Part shown: positions 49,341 through 61,560 of the stretch, in pieces | Layout of the letters: the number at the start of each line of letters is the position of its first letter | How positions within the stretch are numbered: position 1 is the first letter of the stretch | From: Sciurus carolinensis | Lineage: Eukaryota; Chordata; Mammalia; Rodentia; Sciuridae | DNA: 64,000 nucleotides | Direction: 5' to 3' | Assembly: GCF_902686445.1 (NCBI RefSeq) | Contig: NC_062220.1 | Location: forward strand, 90,644,143 to 90,708,142 | Notes under the pieces: generated by a model | Database searches by the model: none | The model's input: only the letters and a program-made list of their open reading frames with translations | What the model was told of the DNA's origin: nothing | Program-made: the position numbers and the translations under genes

Positions 49341-50311
49341 GATCAATCTTTTTTTAAAATTTGTTCTTTTTAGTTATATATGACAGTAGAGTGTATTTGG
49401 ATATATCATACATACATGAAGCATAACTTATTCTAATTAGGATCACATTCTTGTGGTCGTACATGATGTGGAGTTACATTGGTTGGGTATTCACATATGA
49501 ACATAGAAAAGTGATGTCTGATTCATCCTACTGTCTTTCCTATTCCCATTCCCTCTTCATTCCGCTTACCCCCCTTGGTCTAATCCAATGAAATTCCATT
49601 CCACCCTCCCCACTTATTGTGTGCTAGCACCTGCATATTGGAGAGAATATTTGGCCTTTGGTTTTTGAGGACTAGCTTATTTTGCTTAGCATAATAGTCT
49701 CCAGTTCCATACACTAGAAAAACGAGGGATAGTAAGAACATACCTCAACATTGTAAAAGCTATATATACTAAACCCAAGGCCAACATCATTCTAAATGGA
49801 GAAAAATAGAAAGCATTCCCTCTAAAAACTGGAACAAGATAGGGATGTCTTCCTTCACCATTTGCCTAATTGCAAAAGAAAGAAATTAAAGGGATACAAA
49901 TAGGAAAAGAAGAGCTCAAACTATTCCTATTTACCGACAACATGATTCTATATTTAGAAGATCCAAGAAACTCCACGAGAAAACTTCTAGAACTCATAAA
50001 TGAATTCAGCAAAGTAGCAGGATATAAAATTAACACCCACACATCAATTGTATTCCTATACAGCAATAACAACTGTAATTGTAAATCAACTGAAAGAGAA
50101 ATCAGGAAAACTATCCCATTCACAATAGACTCAAAAAATAAAATAAAATACTTGGGAATCAATCTAACAGAAGAGGTGAAAGGCCTCTACAATGAAAACT
50201 ACAGAACACTAAAGAAAGAAATTGAAGAAGACCTTAGAAGATAGAAAGATCTCCAATGTTCTTGGAATGGCAGAATTAATATTGTCAAAATGGCCATACT
50301 AGATCCATCTT
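49341..50311 (-). mobile_element. Twin-primed L1 with 10-bp near-identical duplications
   Basis: gatcaatctt (49341-49350) and gatccatctt (50302-50311) flank the element. 49351 to about 49705 is an antisense L1 3' end; the rest is ORF2 in the opposite (sense) orientation, giving a 124-codon open frame at 49870-50241 with [18 protein letters not shown]. The polymerase motif reads FTDN instead of FADD. The right flank TCTT/AAG fits the L1 endonuclease. Confidence 0.88.
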
Positions 50312-50364
50312 AAGAGAGTTATTGAAAAAGTAACCAGGACTTTCCACCCCCATATTATAAATTT

Positions 50365-50911
50365 TTTTAAGTTTATTTATTTTTTAAAATTATGTTTTTA
50401 TTTTTGCAGACTGCATTTTGATTCATTGTACACAAATGAGGTACATCTTTTCATTTCTGTGGTGTATGGTGCAGATTCATACCATTCATGTTATCATACA
50501 TGTACAAAGGGTAATGATGTCTGTCTCATTCCACCATTTTTCATAACCCCACTCCCATTTCCCTCTATGTAATCTAAAGCTCCTCCATTCTTTCCTCACC
50601 CGCAACACCCCCACCCCCATTATATAACATCATCCACTTATCAGGGAAAACATTTGGCCTTTAGTTTTTTGGGATTGGCTTATTTCACTTAGTAGGATAT
50701 TCTCCAGTTCCATCCATTTATCTGCAAATGCCATAATATTATTCTTCTTTATGGCTGAATAATATTCCAAGGACTTAAAATTAGCATACTATAGTAAACT
50801 CAGCCACATCAATGTTTATAGCAGCTCAATTCACAATAGCTAGATTGTGGAACCAACAAGATGCCCTTCAACAGATGAATGGATAAAGAAACTGTGGTAT
50901 AGTATATTTTT
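50365..50911 (-). mobile_element. Second twin-primed L1 3' end
   Basis: 50365-50770 is an antisense L1 3' end (gattcattgtacacaaatga, ending aataatattcca). 50771-50905 is the adjoining ORF2 terminus in sense (gctagattgtggaaccaaca, tgaatggataaagaaactgt). The two segments are neighbours in a normal L1, so a small inversion occurred. No target-site duplication was found by eye. Confidence 0.85.
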
Positions 50912-51164
50912 GTTAAATTCTGGGAAGACAGCTGGGGTAGGAAGGCTTGGCCACCTTCCCTAGCCTTCCTAGTAAAGTACAGATGAATGTTTCTCCATGC
51001 AAGTTCATCCCATCTAAAAGGTCACATGCTGGGTCCCCTTTTAAGTGGTAGCCTGCATTTTGAGAAAGATGGATATCTAAGTTATTAATCCTACATGAAA
51101 GAATTTTTGGTCTGGACACGTAATGGGAGTTTATTTCATGGGCATTCAAAATAAATTCACAAAG

Positions 51165-51215
51165 AAGGAAGGGAGGGAGGGAAGAAGGAAGGAAGAGAAG
51201 AAGGAAAGCGATAAA
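51165..51215. repeat. (GGAA)n-like purine tract
   Basis: About 50 bp of imperfect gaaggaagg units. Confidence 0.85.
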
Positions 51216-52384
51216 AGTAATAAAAATAGAGTTTCTCTTCTGCGTGAATGTTCATAGTTTCCAGCACTCCATCCATTTCTGTCACTGGCTGCTGGATAAT
51301 AGTTCCAGCACAGAAGTACGACACCATTTTAGGAAGAGATTATGCATTGAAGCTTTGGCAAGATGCCTCTGTGGGTCACTGTAGAGTGTCATGGTGGATG
51401 AGCTGCTGGGTCTTGATGCCTATCTTCCCTTTCCTCCCATAACGCCTTTGCTTCCTCTGGGCTTCCTGCTGCAAGGCACACTTCACTCCTCTGTGCCCTC
51501 AAGTCCACAGCAAGTCCTGAATGTGCAGTTTTCCTGAACCACTGCTGTTAGGGAGACAAGAAACGTGCTGGAGGAGGGAAACCAGCTGAGAAGAGGCCTG
51601 AGTGTCTTATTTTAGAATTCAAAAGGGAGTTGAAGGGGAAGAAAATCTTCATTCTTCCACATAATTCTGGGGATTAATGGGGTGAACTTCACCAGGAGGC
51701 AACTTAAGATAACTTAAAAAAACACCCTATACTGAACTGGGCTTTATTCCCTGTCCTGGTGGGGGCCCTGAGAACCCTTGGGTGCTACACATAAAGAGCA
51801 GGTACATTTGATGAGCTTTAGCCACTGCTAGAATGAAACCATCCAAAAAACACAAGCAAAAATAAACAGGAATAAAAAGCTACAGAAGTACATTTTCTTA
51901 CACCTGTCCATTCTGCCCAAGGTTATGCTTTCTGCACATGCATTAAGCAGTTTCTAAAATACCGTGCAGCCCACAATGGCTGTCGTGTCAGACGGGCTTT
52001 GTTCAGTTTGAAAGAACGTGAAAGGGAACTGAATCCGTCACAGCGCTTCTCCTACGTGTCCCTATGAATCATGAGCTCTACGCTCATCGGAATACAAAAA
52101 AAGTCTCCATTTCAGTTCATCACATCCGCATGTGTGCGAGGCACAGGTGTCTCTGTGTACTTTTCACACCCACATCCTCTGCCACTCCTGTCCCCTGCCA
52201 CTTACCTAAATGCCACAGAAAATAACTTAAAACAACTCCTCCAAATGGGATGCCCCATGGCAGCTTTAGGCTTATGATGCTTTAAAACTACCTGATCATA
52301 GCACCCGGGGAATTTTTCTAGTGATTTTTGGTTTGTTTCTATAATTAATGACAACTGGTTAAGATGGCAGCACTTGAATTATTC

Positions 52385-52870
52385 ATTCAACATTTATTGG
52401 GTTCTTTCTGTGTGCAGGCATCGTGATAGGTTCCGGTAACACAAAGGGGGTAATGCGCTCCTCCCCCGAATGAGGAGGACTTAGCTTATCAACAAATACT
52501 GTGGAGACCTGTGGGACGGCAGAGGTATGGAGGTGCTCAGAAAGCAAAAGAGAGACGTCTCCAGCTAGAAAGAGGGAAGGTGATATCAGATCTGTCTTGA
52601 AGGTTGTCACATAAGATGGGATGGAGGGATGGTGAACGGAGAGAGCGACCTGAAAACTGAACCCTTCAGGGAATTCCATTGGCATCTAGAACTCAAGAGC
52701 ATGACATCAAAATATGAAACTTCAGAAGATGTCAGAAGCCAGACCATGGTGGGCTTTAGCATGCCAAGCTACAAAAATTTACTTTTCTCCTAGAAATAAT
52801 AGAGAACCCAAAGAGAGTTTTTTTAAGGGGAAGAGGGAGTAGCAGGATAAGACTTGCATTTTAGAAAGGT
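52385..52870 (-). mobile_element. L2 LINE 3' region (tentative)
   Basis: attcaacatttattgggttc, then a cagaccatggtgggctttag block, then a gcaggataagacttgcattttag block follow the reverse complement of the L2 3' end. Confidence 0.55.
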
Positions 52871-53431
52871 AGAGCTAACCATCCAATAGAGGAGCATGCT
52901 CATTAGTGAGTGGGGAAACTGTACCATCAGCCCTGTGTAGCCCAGTCTCTGCATCTATGGATGCGACCAACCCCAGATGAAAATGCTGAAAATAACTATC
53001 TGTACTGAACATGCACAGAGCAATTTTTCTTGCTATTATTCCCTAAATAATACAACAATGAATTAGCCATTAGGCATTTTAAGTAATCTTGAGGTGATTT
53101 AAAATATGAGGGGGAATATGTGGAGTTATGTGCAAGTAGTACACCATCACACATAAGGGACTTCAGTATCTGCAGATTTCGGTATCCTTGGGGGGTCCTG
53201 GAACCAATCCTCCACAGATAACAAGGGATGCATGTCTGCATCATAATGAAGCTTATTGGATACCCTGGACAGTGTGGTATGAATGTCCTCTTTCATGGGA
53301 CACTTTGATAGGGTGTTGCATGAGTTTGGTGGGAAAGAACTTGTTCCGAGTGTGTGGTTTGCTCGTGTAGTCACCACCAAACTAAAAATAAAAACAACAA
53401 CAACAAAAATCAACAAAAATAATGACAAGCA

Positions 53432-53636
53432 AGCCAGGTATAGTGGTGCCCACCTGTAATCCCAGCAACTTGGTGGAGGCAAGAGGAGCTCAAGTTCAAG
53501 GTCCGTGTCAGCAACTTAGCAACACCCTGTCTCAAAATCATAGAATTAAAAAAAAAAAAAAAAAAGGAACTGAGGATGTAGCTCAGTGATAAAGTGCCCC
53601 TGGGTTCAATACTTCATACCAAAATAATAATAATGA
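53432..53636 (+). repeat. Dimeric SINE (B1-dID type)
   Basis: Left half tagtggtgcccacctgtaat, an 18-A linker, right half gatgtagctcagtgataaag then gcccctgggttcaatactt. The tail is imperfect (AAT/GAT). Confidence 0.85.
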
Positions 53637-53949
53637 TGATGACTGGCAAAAAAGTCTAGATACATATTTTTTAACTTTTGCTAATGCCATAAATACTTCT
53701 AGTATTCCCATTTATACCTACTTAATGTAGATACACAAATAGATTTTTAAAGATTACTGGGTTCCAATTTTTCACTTTAAAAAATTCGGTGCTTAGGTTC
53801 ATATTTATATTTTTACATAGGTCTCTATGTAATTTACTATTAAAAATAGTAAAGTTATAGAAGATTTTGAATGGCATTAATGAAAGTGACCTAATAGATG
53901 TGTAATGAGTACCACATGCTGCAGAGCACACCATTCAAGTGCACATGAA

Positions 53950-55760
53950 ATAGTTATCAACACTGACCCCAGGCTGGGTCATAGAGGAAGTCTCAACAGA
54001 TTTCAATGAATTCCACAACAGCAGAGCTGAGCTTGAGATCAGTAACAAAATAAAATGACTGATAATATTCCAAAAGTTTGGAAATTAAGAAATATATTTC
54101 CAAATAACCCATAGACCAAAGACTTTAAATAAGAAAATAATTTAAACTGTATGAAAAGGAAAATATGATGCACCAAAACTTGCACCATACAGGTGAAGCA
54201 GGGCTTAGAGGGAAATGTATATATAATCTTAAGTGAACATGAGAGAAGAAAAAAGTCTCAAAATAAGTCATCTCATTATCCATCTGAAGGAGTAGTAAAA
54301 AGAACAAGCTAATACAAAAAAAAGTAAAAATAAAAAATAAATGCAAGAATAAAACTTAGGTGGAAAACAAACCCAACAGAGAAATAATCAACAAAGTCAA
54401 AAGTTGGGTTTTGGAATAAGCATAATAAAACTAATAGGTCAAGCAAGACTGATCAAGAAAAAAAAAAAAAGACACAAATAACCAATATTAAGAACAAAGA
54501 GAAAATAACTACAGATCCTACAGACATTTATAAAGGATGTCATAAATACCTTTCTGCCAATACATTTAAAAATTTAGATAAAATGGAAAAATCCCATAAA
54601 AATTTATCAAAATGACATAAGAAAAAATATAAAATACAAATAATTCTATATCTATTAAAGAAACTGAATTCACAACTTAATTTTCCCACAAAGAAAACTT
54701 AGATACATATCACTTTAACAATGAATGAATCTAAACAGTCAAAGAAGAAATTACATAAAATCTTCCAGAGAACAGTGAAAGAGGAAACACTTTCCAACTC
54801 ATTTTATACTCAATCTCCAAATAAAATAAGCACATTGTTTTTAAAAAAATGTTAATAGGCCAATCTCTGTCATGAACGCAGATGCAAAAATTCTAAATAA
54901 AATTTGAACAAGTTAAGGTCAGGGATAAATAAAAAGAGTTAGCAAATACTGAGCAAAATGCAAGGTTGGTTTATAATTATAATCAGTGAATAATTGTAAT
55001 TCATTACTTTAATAGACATAAAAAAGTAAAATCATAAGATTATTATAATAATTTGAGAAAATCATTTGGAAATGATTATGCCTATTCAAGATACATATCA
55101 TAGAAAAAGGAATAAAAGTGAATTTCCTAAAATTGATACTGAACTCTTAACAAAAGCTACATCAAACATCATACATAAAATATGGATGGCTTTCCTGTTG
55201 AACTAGCTCATAACATGAAAAGACTTATTATCATGACTTAAGATTGCATGGAAAGTCTTCACCAGTTCAATAAGGAAAGAAAAAGCAATAAAAGACAAGG
55301 ATCAGAAAGAAAAAGTAAAACTATCACTACGGATAAATGTATATCTAGATAGGGCATCTAAAAGTATTTAAAAATAAATTATTATATTTAAGAGGTGAAC
55401 TTAGCAGTTTCACTGGATAAACAGCAATAAACAATTAGAAAATGATACCATCAATAAAGGCATTGATTTAAAAATTATCTAGGAATAAATCTTATAAAAG
55501 ATTTAAAAGTCTTATATGTAGAAAACCAAGGGATGTTACTGACAGAATTTCAAATTTGCTTAAGAAACGGAAAGATAATCCATGTTCTACATCATAGTAA
55601 TATAATTTTTTTTCTAAATTTATTTATAGATTTATTATAATTCCCAATGCATTTCTCATGGAATACTAGGTAGATGATGACAGACTGATTCCGAAATTTA
55701 TTTGGAAATGCTAAAAACCAGGTATGGTGATATGGTTTTAATTAAAAAAAACAAAAACAA
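53950..55760 (+). mobile_element. Long decayed L1M ORF2 fragment
   Basis: Strongly A-rich in sense, with recognisable L1 phrases in order: gagatcagtaacaaaataaa, ggtcaagcaagactgatcaa, aataggccaatctctgtcat, and gtcttcaccagttcaataagg in part. All frames are broken. It corresponds to the region around and after the reverse transcriptase. Confidence 0.75.
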
Positions 55761-55921
55761 AAAAACAGAATTGAAGGATTTACATTCCTAAATACCAGGA
55801 CTTATAAAATATTCAATTCTGGGCCTGCATCTCTCTACACATTGCTAGTTCAGCTTTCTCCCTTTCCACATTCAGTTGGGAGTAAGAGGACAATAATAAT
55901 ATAAGTAGACAAGTTAATATG

Positions 55922-55998
55922 GAAGGAGGAGGAGGAGGAAGGAAAGAGGAGGGGAGGAGGAGGAGGAGGGGAGGAGGAGGAGGGGAAGGGGAGGAGAA
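55922..55998. repeat. (GGA)n polypurine tract
   Basis: About 77 bp of almost pure G/A built from gga and ggaggg units. Confidence 0.95.
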
Positions 55999-57756
55999 TC
56001 AAATATAAATTGCCCTTGATTTACCCTACTCCAAAGTGATTGGCAGGGACCCATTCTTAGTGGTCCAGGTGAGGGTACCACTGTCTACTCTTCGGGGCTA
56101 GAGATTTTCTGACTCTTACATTCCTTTGTTTTCAGGAAGCTATGCCAAAGAGCAGCCTTGCACCCTTAGTCTCCTAGTTTCTGCTCCACAAGCTAAATCT
56201 CCTTTCAGGATGCATTTTTGTGGGTGTGTGAACGAATGAGCAAGTGAGCAATTGTGTGTGCACACACATATGCAGGTCACTGGATGTGAATACTAGCCAG
56301 AAAATACTGTTGGGTCCAAGAGAAGTCTCATATTTTTATGGTGTTATAGGATATATTGTTATCTAGGGTTAAAATTTGAATCTATTTTGCATTTTTAATG
56401 TTGATCTCTTGCCTTAGGAATCCTTGTAGAAGAATAATGCAGTAATTTAGAAAGGGAATACCTCCCAGTCATTCTTGGTCTCATACAGAACTGTTTCTTA
56501 AAAACCAATTTATCTTGAACTGTTTTTACTGCTGTTGAACTCATATATTTTGTTTAAAGAAAATGACTTTAAAAAAAAATACAAGGTACACAATTATGCT
56601 AGGAAAATCTTTCCTTGAGGGAAACCATCTCTCCAAAGTTTGACTGGAGATGGGTAAGCTTACTGGGAAAGGATGTTAATATAAGAACCCACTTTACTGG
56701 CCACTGCTCGTCAAGAGAAAGAAAGAAAAAGAACATAAAAGAAAGCCCCAAGCATCATTCAGAATCCACCTCAGGTCATGCTGGGGACTGGGGAAGTGGA
56801 AGGAGATAAAATCTCCCAGGCTGTCAAGAGGTAAGTTCCAGAAAAGCCATTTTTCATTTGCAGCTATTCATGTGGAAAGAATCACCATCACTTTTCTCAG
56901 CTGATAAACATGCCACTTTGACAACATCTGTCTTGGTAGACCAAAGAAACAAGAAGAACTAAAAACATCTCTGAATGGTGATAATGAGAAAAGGAAGATG
57001 AGCAGAAATGACAAGAAAAACTGGCAGGAAGACTCAGGAGGGTTGCAACCCATGCATAGAGACGACTGTATGCGTCTTACTAGTCAACCCTGCCCTGCCC
57101 TGAACTCTGTTCCTTATTCAACCTGCATTGCGTCTCATTATGATATCCAGAGAAGCTAAAGCTCCTTCACCCAGTCAGATCACAGGAATTCTGTAATACG
57201 AGAAATAGAACATATAGTGGGGATCCTATTTACTGTGGACACAAGGTTGTTTATCTGAATTCAGCCGCAGTTCAAGTTTTTCTTAATGATATAACAGGAT
57301 TAGGACAAACAATGAAATAATTCTGAACTCACCTCCTAAGTCAGAAGCCAAAAAGAACTGATGTCACTGTGAAGAAACACTTGGCAAAAGTCACATTTTC
57401 CAGAATCTGCAAATGCTTCTCAGTTGCCTAAGGCAGTTCACAATGTATATAGAAAAGTCTGTGCTCAAGGATGTGCAAAACTGCTTTATTAAACCAGCTG
57501 ATACTGGCTAAATGGCATGTAAGTGCTCAATAAACAGTACAAAAAATGCAGGAATGAGTAGATTCATTTATTAGTATTTGTAAAACAAAGGAAGCACAGT
57601 CTAAATAATCTAAGTATGAAATCAATTTTAAAAAAGAAATGCAATGTGTTTTAGTTAAGATAAACCAAAATTATTTTTTCCTACTTCCATTTTTAGCTTT
57701 TTCTTTTATAATCACAGAAATAAATGAAATGAATTCATAGATTTAAAAGAAACTTC

Positions 57757-57870
57757 AAGGCTAGGGTTGTGGCTCTGTGGTAGAGTGTTTGCCTAGCACA
57801 TGTGAGGCAAGGGGTTTGATCCCTAGTACCACATAAAACTAAATAAACCAAATAAAGAAAAAAAAAATTT
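57757..57870 (+). repeat. ID SINE (monomeric)
   Basis: A tRNA-like ID element, ggctagggttgtggctctgt then tagagtgtttgcctagcaca, with a B box in ggtttgatccctagtac and an A-rich tail. It lacks the B1 half, so it is a monomer. Confidence 0.88.
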
Positions 57871-58419
57871 AAATTTCAAATAATGGTTGACAAGATGCTG
57901 AATCAACAAAGTCCCCATCCATAGGATTTATTCCAGAATAATTATAGAAAGAAAACCCTAACATGCAAAGAAAACTGTGAGAAACCCCTAAGGAGACTTG
58001 AGGCTGTTTCTTTGAACACACGTGTGGGGACTATGTGGGGCAGGAAGGCAGCTCAGTCAGGCCTACAGGAAATGACAGGAAAGGAACTATTAGTGGCTCT
58101 TATTGTCCCTCTCTCTTCCATGGCCCCACATGCATAGAGGATGTCCCACACCTGTGCTGACTCAGAACTCTATGGCTCAAGAGATGCTGAGAGTTAGATC
58201 AGGGTTGTTGGTCCCACTAAATCTGCTAGGGGTTTCCAAGATGTCACAGAAGGCAAGAGAATGTGGGAAGGCATGTATGGGAGGATCTTTATAAACCAGG
58301 CAGAAATGGGAACTCAAGGCCTCTAGACACTTCTTCTCACTGTCCAGAATCATCACATGGCCACACCTTTCCAAGGGAGACGCTGGACAGGGCAGTGTAG
58401 CTGTGAAGTAGGACAGAAG

Positions 58420-58800
58420 AGGCTGGACGCCTGAGGAATTTTCAGGAAGCAGGTTTATTAGCTGCAGGGTTCAGAGGGTCTGTCGCCTAAAAAAATTCTC
58501 CCCTGGACCAAGAGTTTGGAAAATCTTTGAACTTTATACTCAGTGGCAGGAGGGGTTTGGAGGTTTTCATGACAAGTGATTTTTGTTCCTTTTTTTTTTA
58601 AGACTGGAAAAGGTTTTTACACTTTTTTTCCCCTGCAACTCTGGCGTTTACAAAAAGAAGAAACTATAGATAAAAATTCCCTCTGCATGCAGAAGTTTTT
58701 TTCTGATATCCTGTGTAAAAAGCTTTCTTATATGTTACAAACATAGGGGGGGGGGTCTCCTTAATTATGGTAAGGGTCTTCTGGGTGGGAATCTCTGACC
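58420..58800 (-). mobile_element. Possible retroviral LTR fragment (tentative)
   Basis: On the minus strand cagctaataaacctgcttcc resembles an LTR polyadenylation region, and the whole segment differs from its surroundings. No TG/CA ends or duplications could be fixed. Confidence 0.3.
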
Positions 58801-58926
58801 TGCTTCAGTTGTAGGCCCAGAGGAGGAGTAAATGGGTTTGGGAGAAAGCCAGTGAATCTCTGTTAAACCTAGGAAATGGCATCCTGTCATCAAAACTTAT
58901 TTTTTTTCTTTTTAAACCTTTAATTT

Positions 58927-59430
58927 CTGTATTATATTTCCCCCAAAAACTCATGTGTGAGAAAATGAGAGGGTTTAGAGGTGAAATGATTAGGTCATCA
59001 GTGCATTAATCCCCTCACAGTGATTAACTGGATGATAACTGTAGGCTAGTAGGGTATGGTTGGAGGAGGTGGGTATTGAAGGCATTCCTTTGGGGTATAT
59101 ATTTTGTCCCTGTGAGTGGAGTAGTCTTTCTCTTCTCTTCTCTTCTCTTCTCTTCTCTTCTCTTTTCTCTTCTCTTCTCTTCCCTTCTATCTCTTTCTCT
59201 CTGTCTCTGTCTCTCTCTCCTTCTCTCGCTTTTCCCAGTGTGATGTCCTGAACTTCTTTCCTCTGCCACACTCTCCTGCCATGATGCTCTGCCTCACTTT
59301 GAGTCCCAAGGATTGGAGTAGGCTGTCTATGGACTGAGACCTCTGAAACCATGAGCCCCAAATAAACTTTTCCTCCTCAAAATTATTTTTGTCAGGTTTT
59401 TGGTCACAGTGATGAAAAAGCTGACTAAAA
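58927..59430 (+). mobile_element. ERVL-MaLR-like LTR with (TCTTC)n
   Basis: From tgtattatatttcccccaaa to aaaaagctgactaaaa. It shows ggcattcctttggggtatat in the middle and ccccaaataaacttttcctc near the end. A TCTTC pentamer expansion occupies about 59128-59180. Confidence 0.8.
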
Positions 59431-59666
59431 TACCTTCCTAATTATGTGATGACCTCCCAAATACTCCAATAAAAATAAGACAGTTCTCAAAGGAATTACA
59501 TTGAGTAAAACAAGCCAATCTCAAAATGTCATCTACTACATGATTCCACTTACATAACATTTTTGAAATGACAGAATTATAGAATGGAGGACAGATGAGT
59601 GGTTGCCAGAGGGTGGAGGAAGTAAGAATGGGAGGGAAACTTGTATATAAAGGGTGGCACAGGGAA

Positions 59667-60180
59667 CCTAGTTGTGGAGAGCAGATGAGTCCCTGGTCAT
59701 TGGTTGATCCTGCGGTGTCAGCAAAAGCCAAGCCTGGGAAACACTGCTTGCCAAAAGGCAAGGATGTTAATAGCCTTAACACTCAGTTCTGACACTAACA
59801 GTTATCAGACATTCCATTACAATGAGCTTCCTGGGTGCAGCAGGATAACAGCAGGATGTTCCTAACACTGCAACAGTAGGATAGCTGCAAAAATGTTTCT
59901 AGCTCTGTAACCTTTTGGTGCACAAAATAGTCTCCTGATAAGTCACAAGTCTTGAGCAAGTTACAATGCCCCTATAGTTTAACTTTCTGATTATGAGACC
60001 TTATATAAATTTGCAGAGCTAGTTCTGGTTCACTGTTCCTCCGCCAGAGTACAGTGTCCCACCTGGCCCCAGCTTTACTTGAAAACATCTCTGTGTTTCT
60101 TTGTCTCTGTGTTTTTCTCCATCTCCAGTCACCCCTACTCGAGATCCTTTATTGATGTTGTGTGGGTCGTGGCACCTAGT
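59667..60180 (+). mobile_element. Solo LTR of an ERV class II-like element, 6-bp duplications
   Basis: A 502-bp element (59673-60174) begins TGTGGAGAGC and ends GTCGTGGCA, with cctagt repeated exactly on both sides (59667-59672, 60175-60180). It has a TATA-like tatataaat at 60003-60011 and a ctctgtgtttctttgtctct U5-like stretch. Six-base duplications are typical of class II (ERVK-like) integration. The orientation is inferred from the TATA box and U5. No coding region remains. Confidence 0.82.
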
Positions 60181-60256
60181 AATGATGGAACTGTTTTGTA
60201 TCTTGATTGTGACATGGATACATAAACCCACAAGCCAGAAGACAGCACAGAGCTGT

Positions 60257-60257
<1 letters not shown>

Positions 60258-60299
<42 letters not shown>
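60258..60299. repeat. (AC)n microsatellite
   Basis: 21 perfect AC units at the end of the L1M fragment, where L1M consensus sequence already carries a short AC run. Confidence 0.95.
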
Positions 60300-60303
<4 letters not shown>

Positions 60304-60949
60304 AATTTGGAGAAATGTGAATAATATTTGTTCATATCCTCATGGTGAAATTGTAGTTTAGTTTTGAAAAATGTTTCCATTAAATGAAGCTGAGTAAAAG
60401 GTACATGAGCATTTCTCTGTATTACATCTTGTAATAATAGGAATCTACAATTATCTAAAAATTAAAAGCTTAATTTAAAGAACTGAGACACAGTCATCCA
60501 GTTCAATGGAATATGGAAATCAGGCTGACATATGTTGTCCTTTCCCCAGCTGATTTATAAGTGCCTCTCTGTTTTTGTGATCCATTTAGTGTCTCTCAGA
60601 CCCTTCTGCTTAACTTCAGCAGCAGTGGTGAGGGAGAGATAAATGTTCACCATGAGCTCGTAACTGTGTTTGATGACTTTGGAAAGGATTCAATAAGGGC
60701 CATATCCTGTGGTGTTGGAAGCTTGGTGGGAACCAGGCTCAAGCTCTGAGAAAGGCCATTGCAGGTTCTTAAGATTAGCTCATGAAACTGAGATATAAGC
60801 AAATAAGCTTATGCTAACCAAAAAGAACCCAGTGACTTTGCTCAAGGGCCACCCAGTCCACCTTCACTGGCAGCAGCCCCTTGGAAACTATATGGTAAGA
60901 GGCACCATTTGCACTTTCCTTCTCCCTCTTCGGTTCATTCTCAGCAGAC

Positions 60950-61130
60950 TTGATTTTTGAGGTTAATTTCACTGTGGCATGCAGGTCATGAAGGATTTGG
61001 AAAGGAGGAAATTCAACCTCTGGTAACCACCATTCCACTCTCTGCTTCTGTGAGTTCAACTGTTGTGGATTCACCATATAAGAAAGATCATGGCATATAT
61101 CTTTCTGTGCCAAGTACGGTTCACCTAACA
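60950..61130 (-). mobile_element. Old L1 3'-end fragment
   Basis: cctctggtaaccaccattcc, then actctctgcttctgtgagtt, then gaaagatcatggcatatatc is a well-known antisense L1M passage. Confidence 0.7.
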
Positions 61131-61189
61131 TATGTCTTCTGGCATATGGATGGGAAAGGGGGAGTCAAAAGACACAAAGCTCCAGTTAG

Positions 61190-61560
61190 ATAATTCTTGG
61201 TGATCTATTACACAGCACAATGATTATAGTTAATAATAATGTATTACATTTTTCAAAATCACTAAGAGCAAAGGTTAAAAGATCCCATTACTTAGAGGAG
61301 AGTGGGTATGAGGGTAGGAAGGACAGGAGAATGAATCAGACTTTATTATTCTATGTGCATATGTGATCACACAACTGGTGTGATTCTATGTCATGTACAA
61401 CCAGAAGAATGAGAAGTAATACTCCATTTATGTATGATGAGTCAAAATGCATTTTACTGACATGTATAACTAATTAGAACAAATTTTAAAAATCCCATCA
61501 CAAAGAAATAATATGTTATGAGAAGAAACATTAGTTAATTTTATTTGGTCATTCCAAAAC
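61190..61560 (+). mobile_element. Old L1M 3' end with a younger L1 tail inserted
   Basis: ttggtgatctattacacagc to aaaatcactaagagcaaagg is L1M in sense. It resumes at about 61492 with atcccatcacaaagaaataa. 61292-61491 is a younger L1 3' tail (ctatgtcatgtacaaccaga) flanked by atcccattac and atcccatcac. Confidence 0.75.

Larger units (their letters stand above)
59440..60300 (+). mobile_element. Old L1M 3' end interrupted by a solo LTR
   Basis: Sense L1M 3' sequence (gattccacttacataacatt, gagtggttgccagagggtgg) runs to 59672. It resumes at 60175 with aatgatggaactgttttgta and tcttgattgtgacatggat, and ends in the (AC)n run. Confidence 0.8.

Noticed and set aside
2652..57870. tRNA genes suggested by A-box/B-box motifs in several places
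   Set aside because: They lie in ID halves of SINEs, with A-rich tails and no tRNA-length cloverleaf.
58990..59361. 123-codon Arg/Glu-rich frame
   Set aside because: It is a translation of the TCTTC repeat within an LTR.
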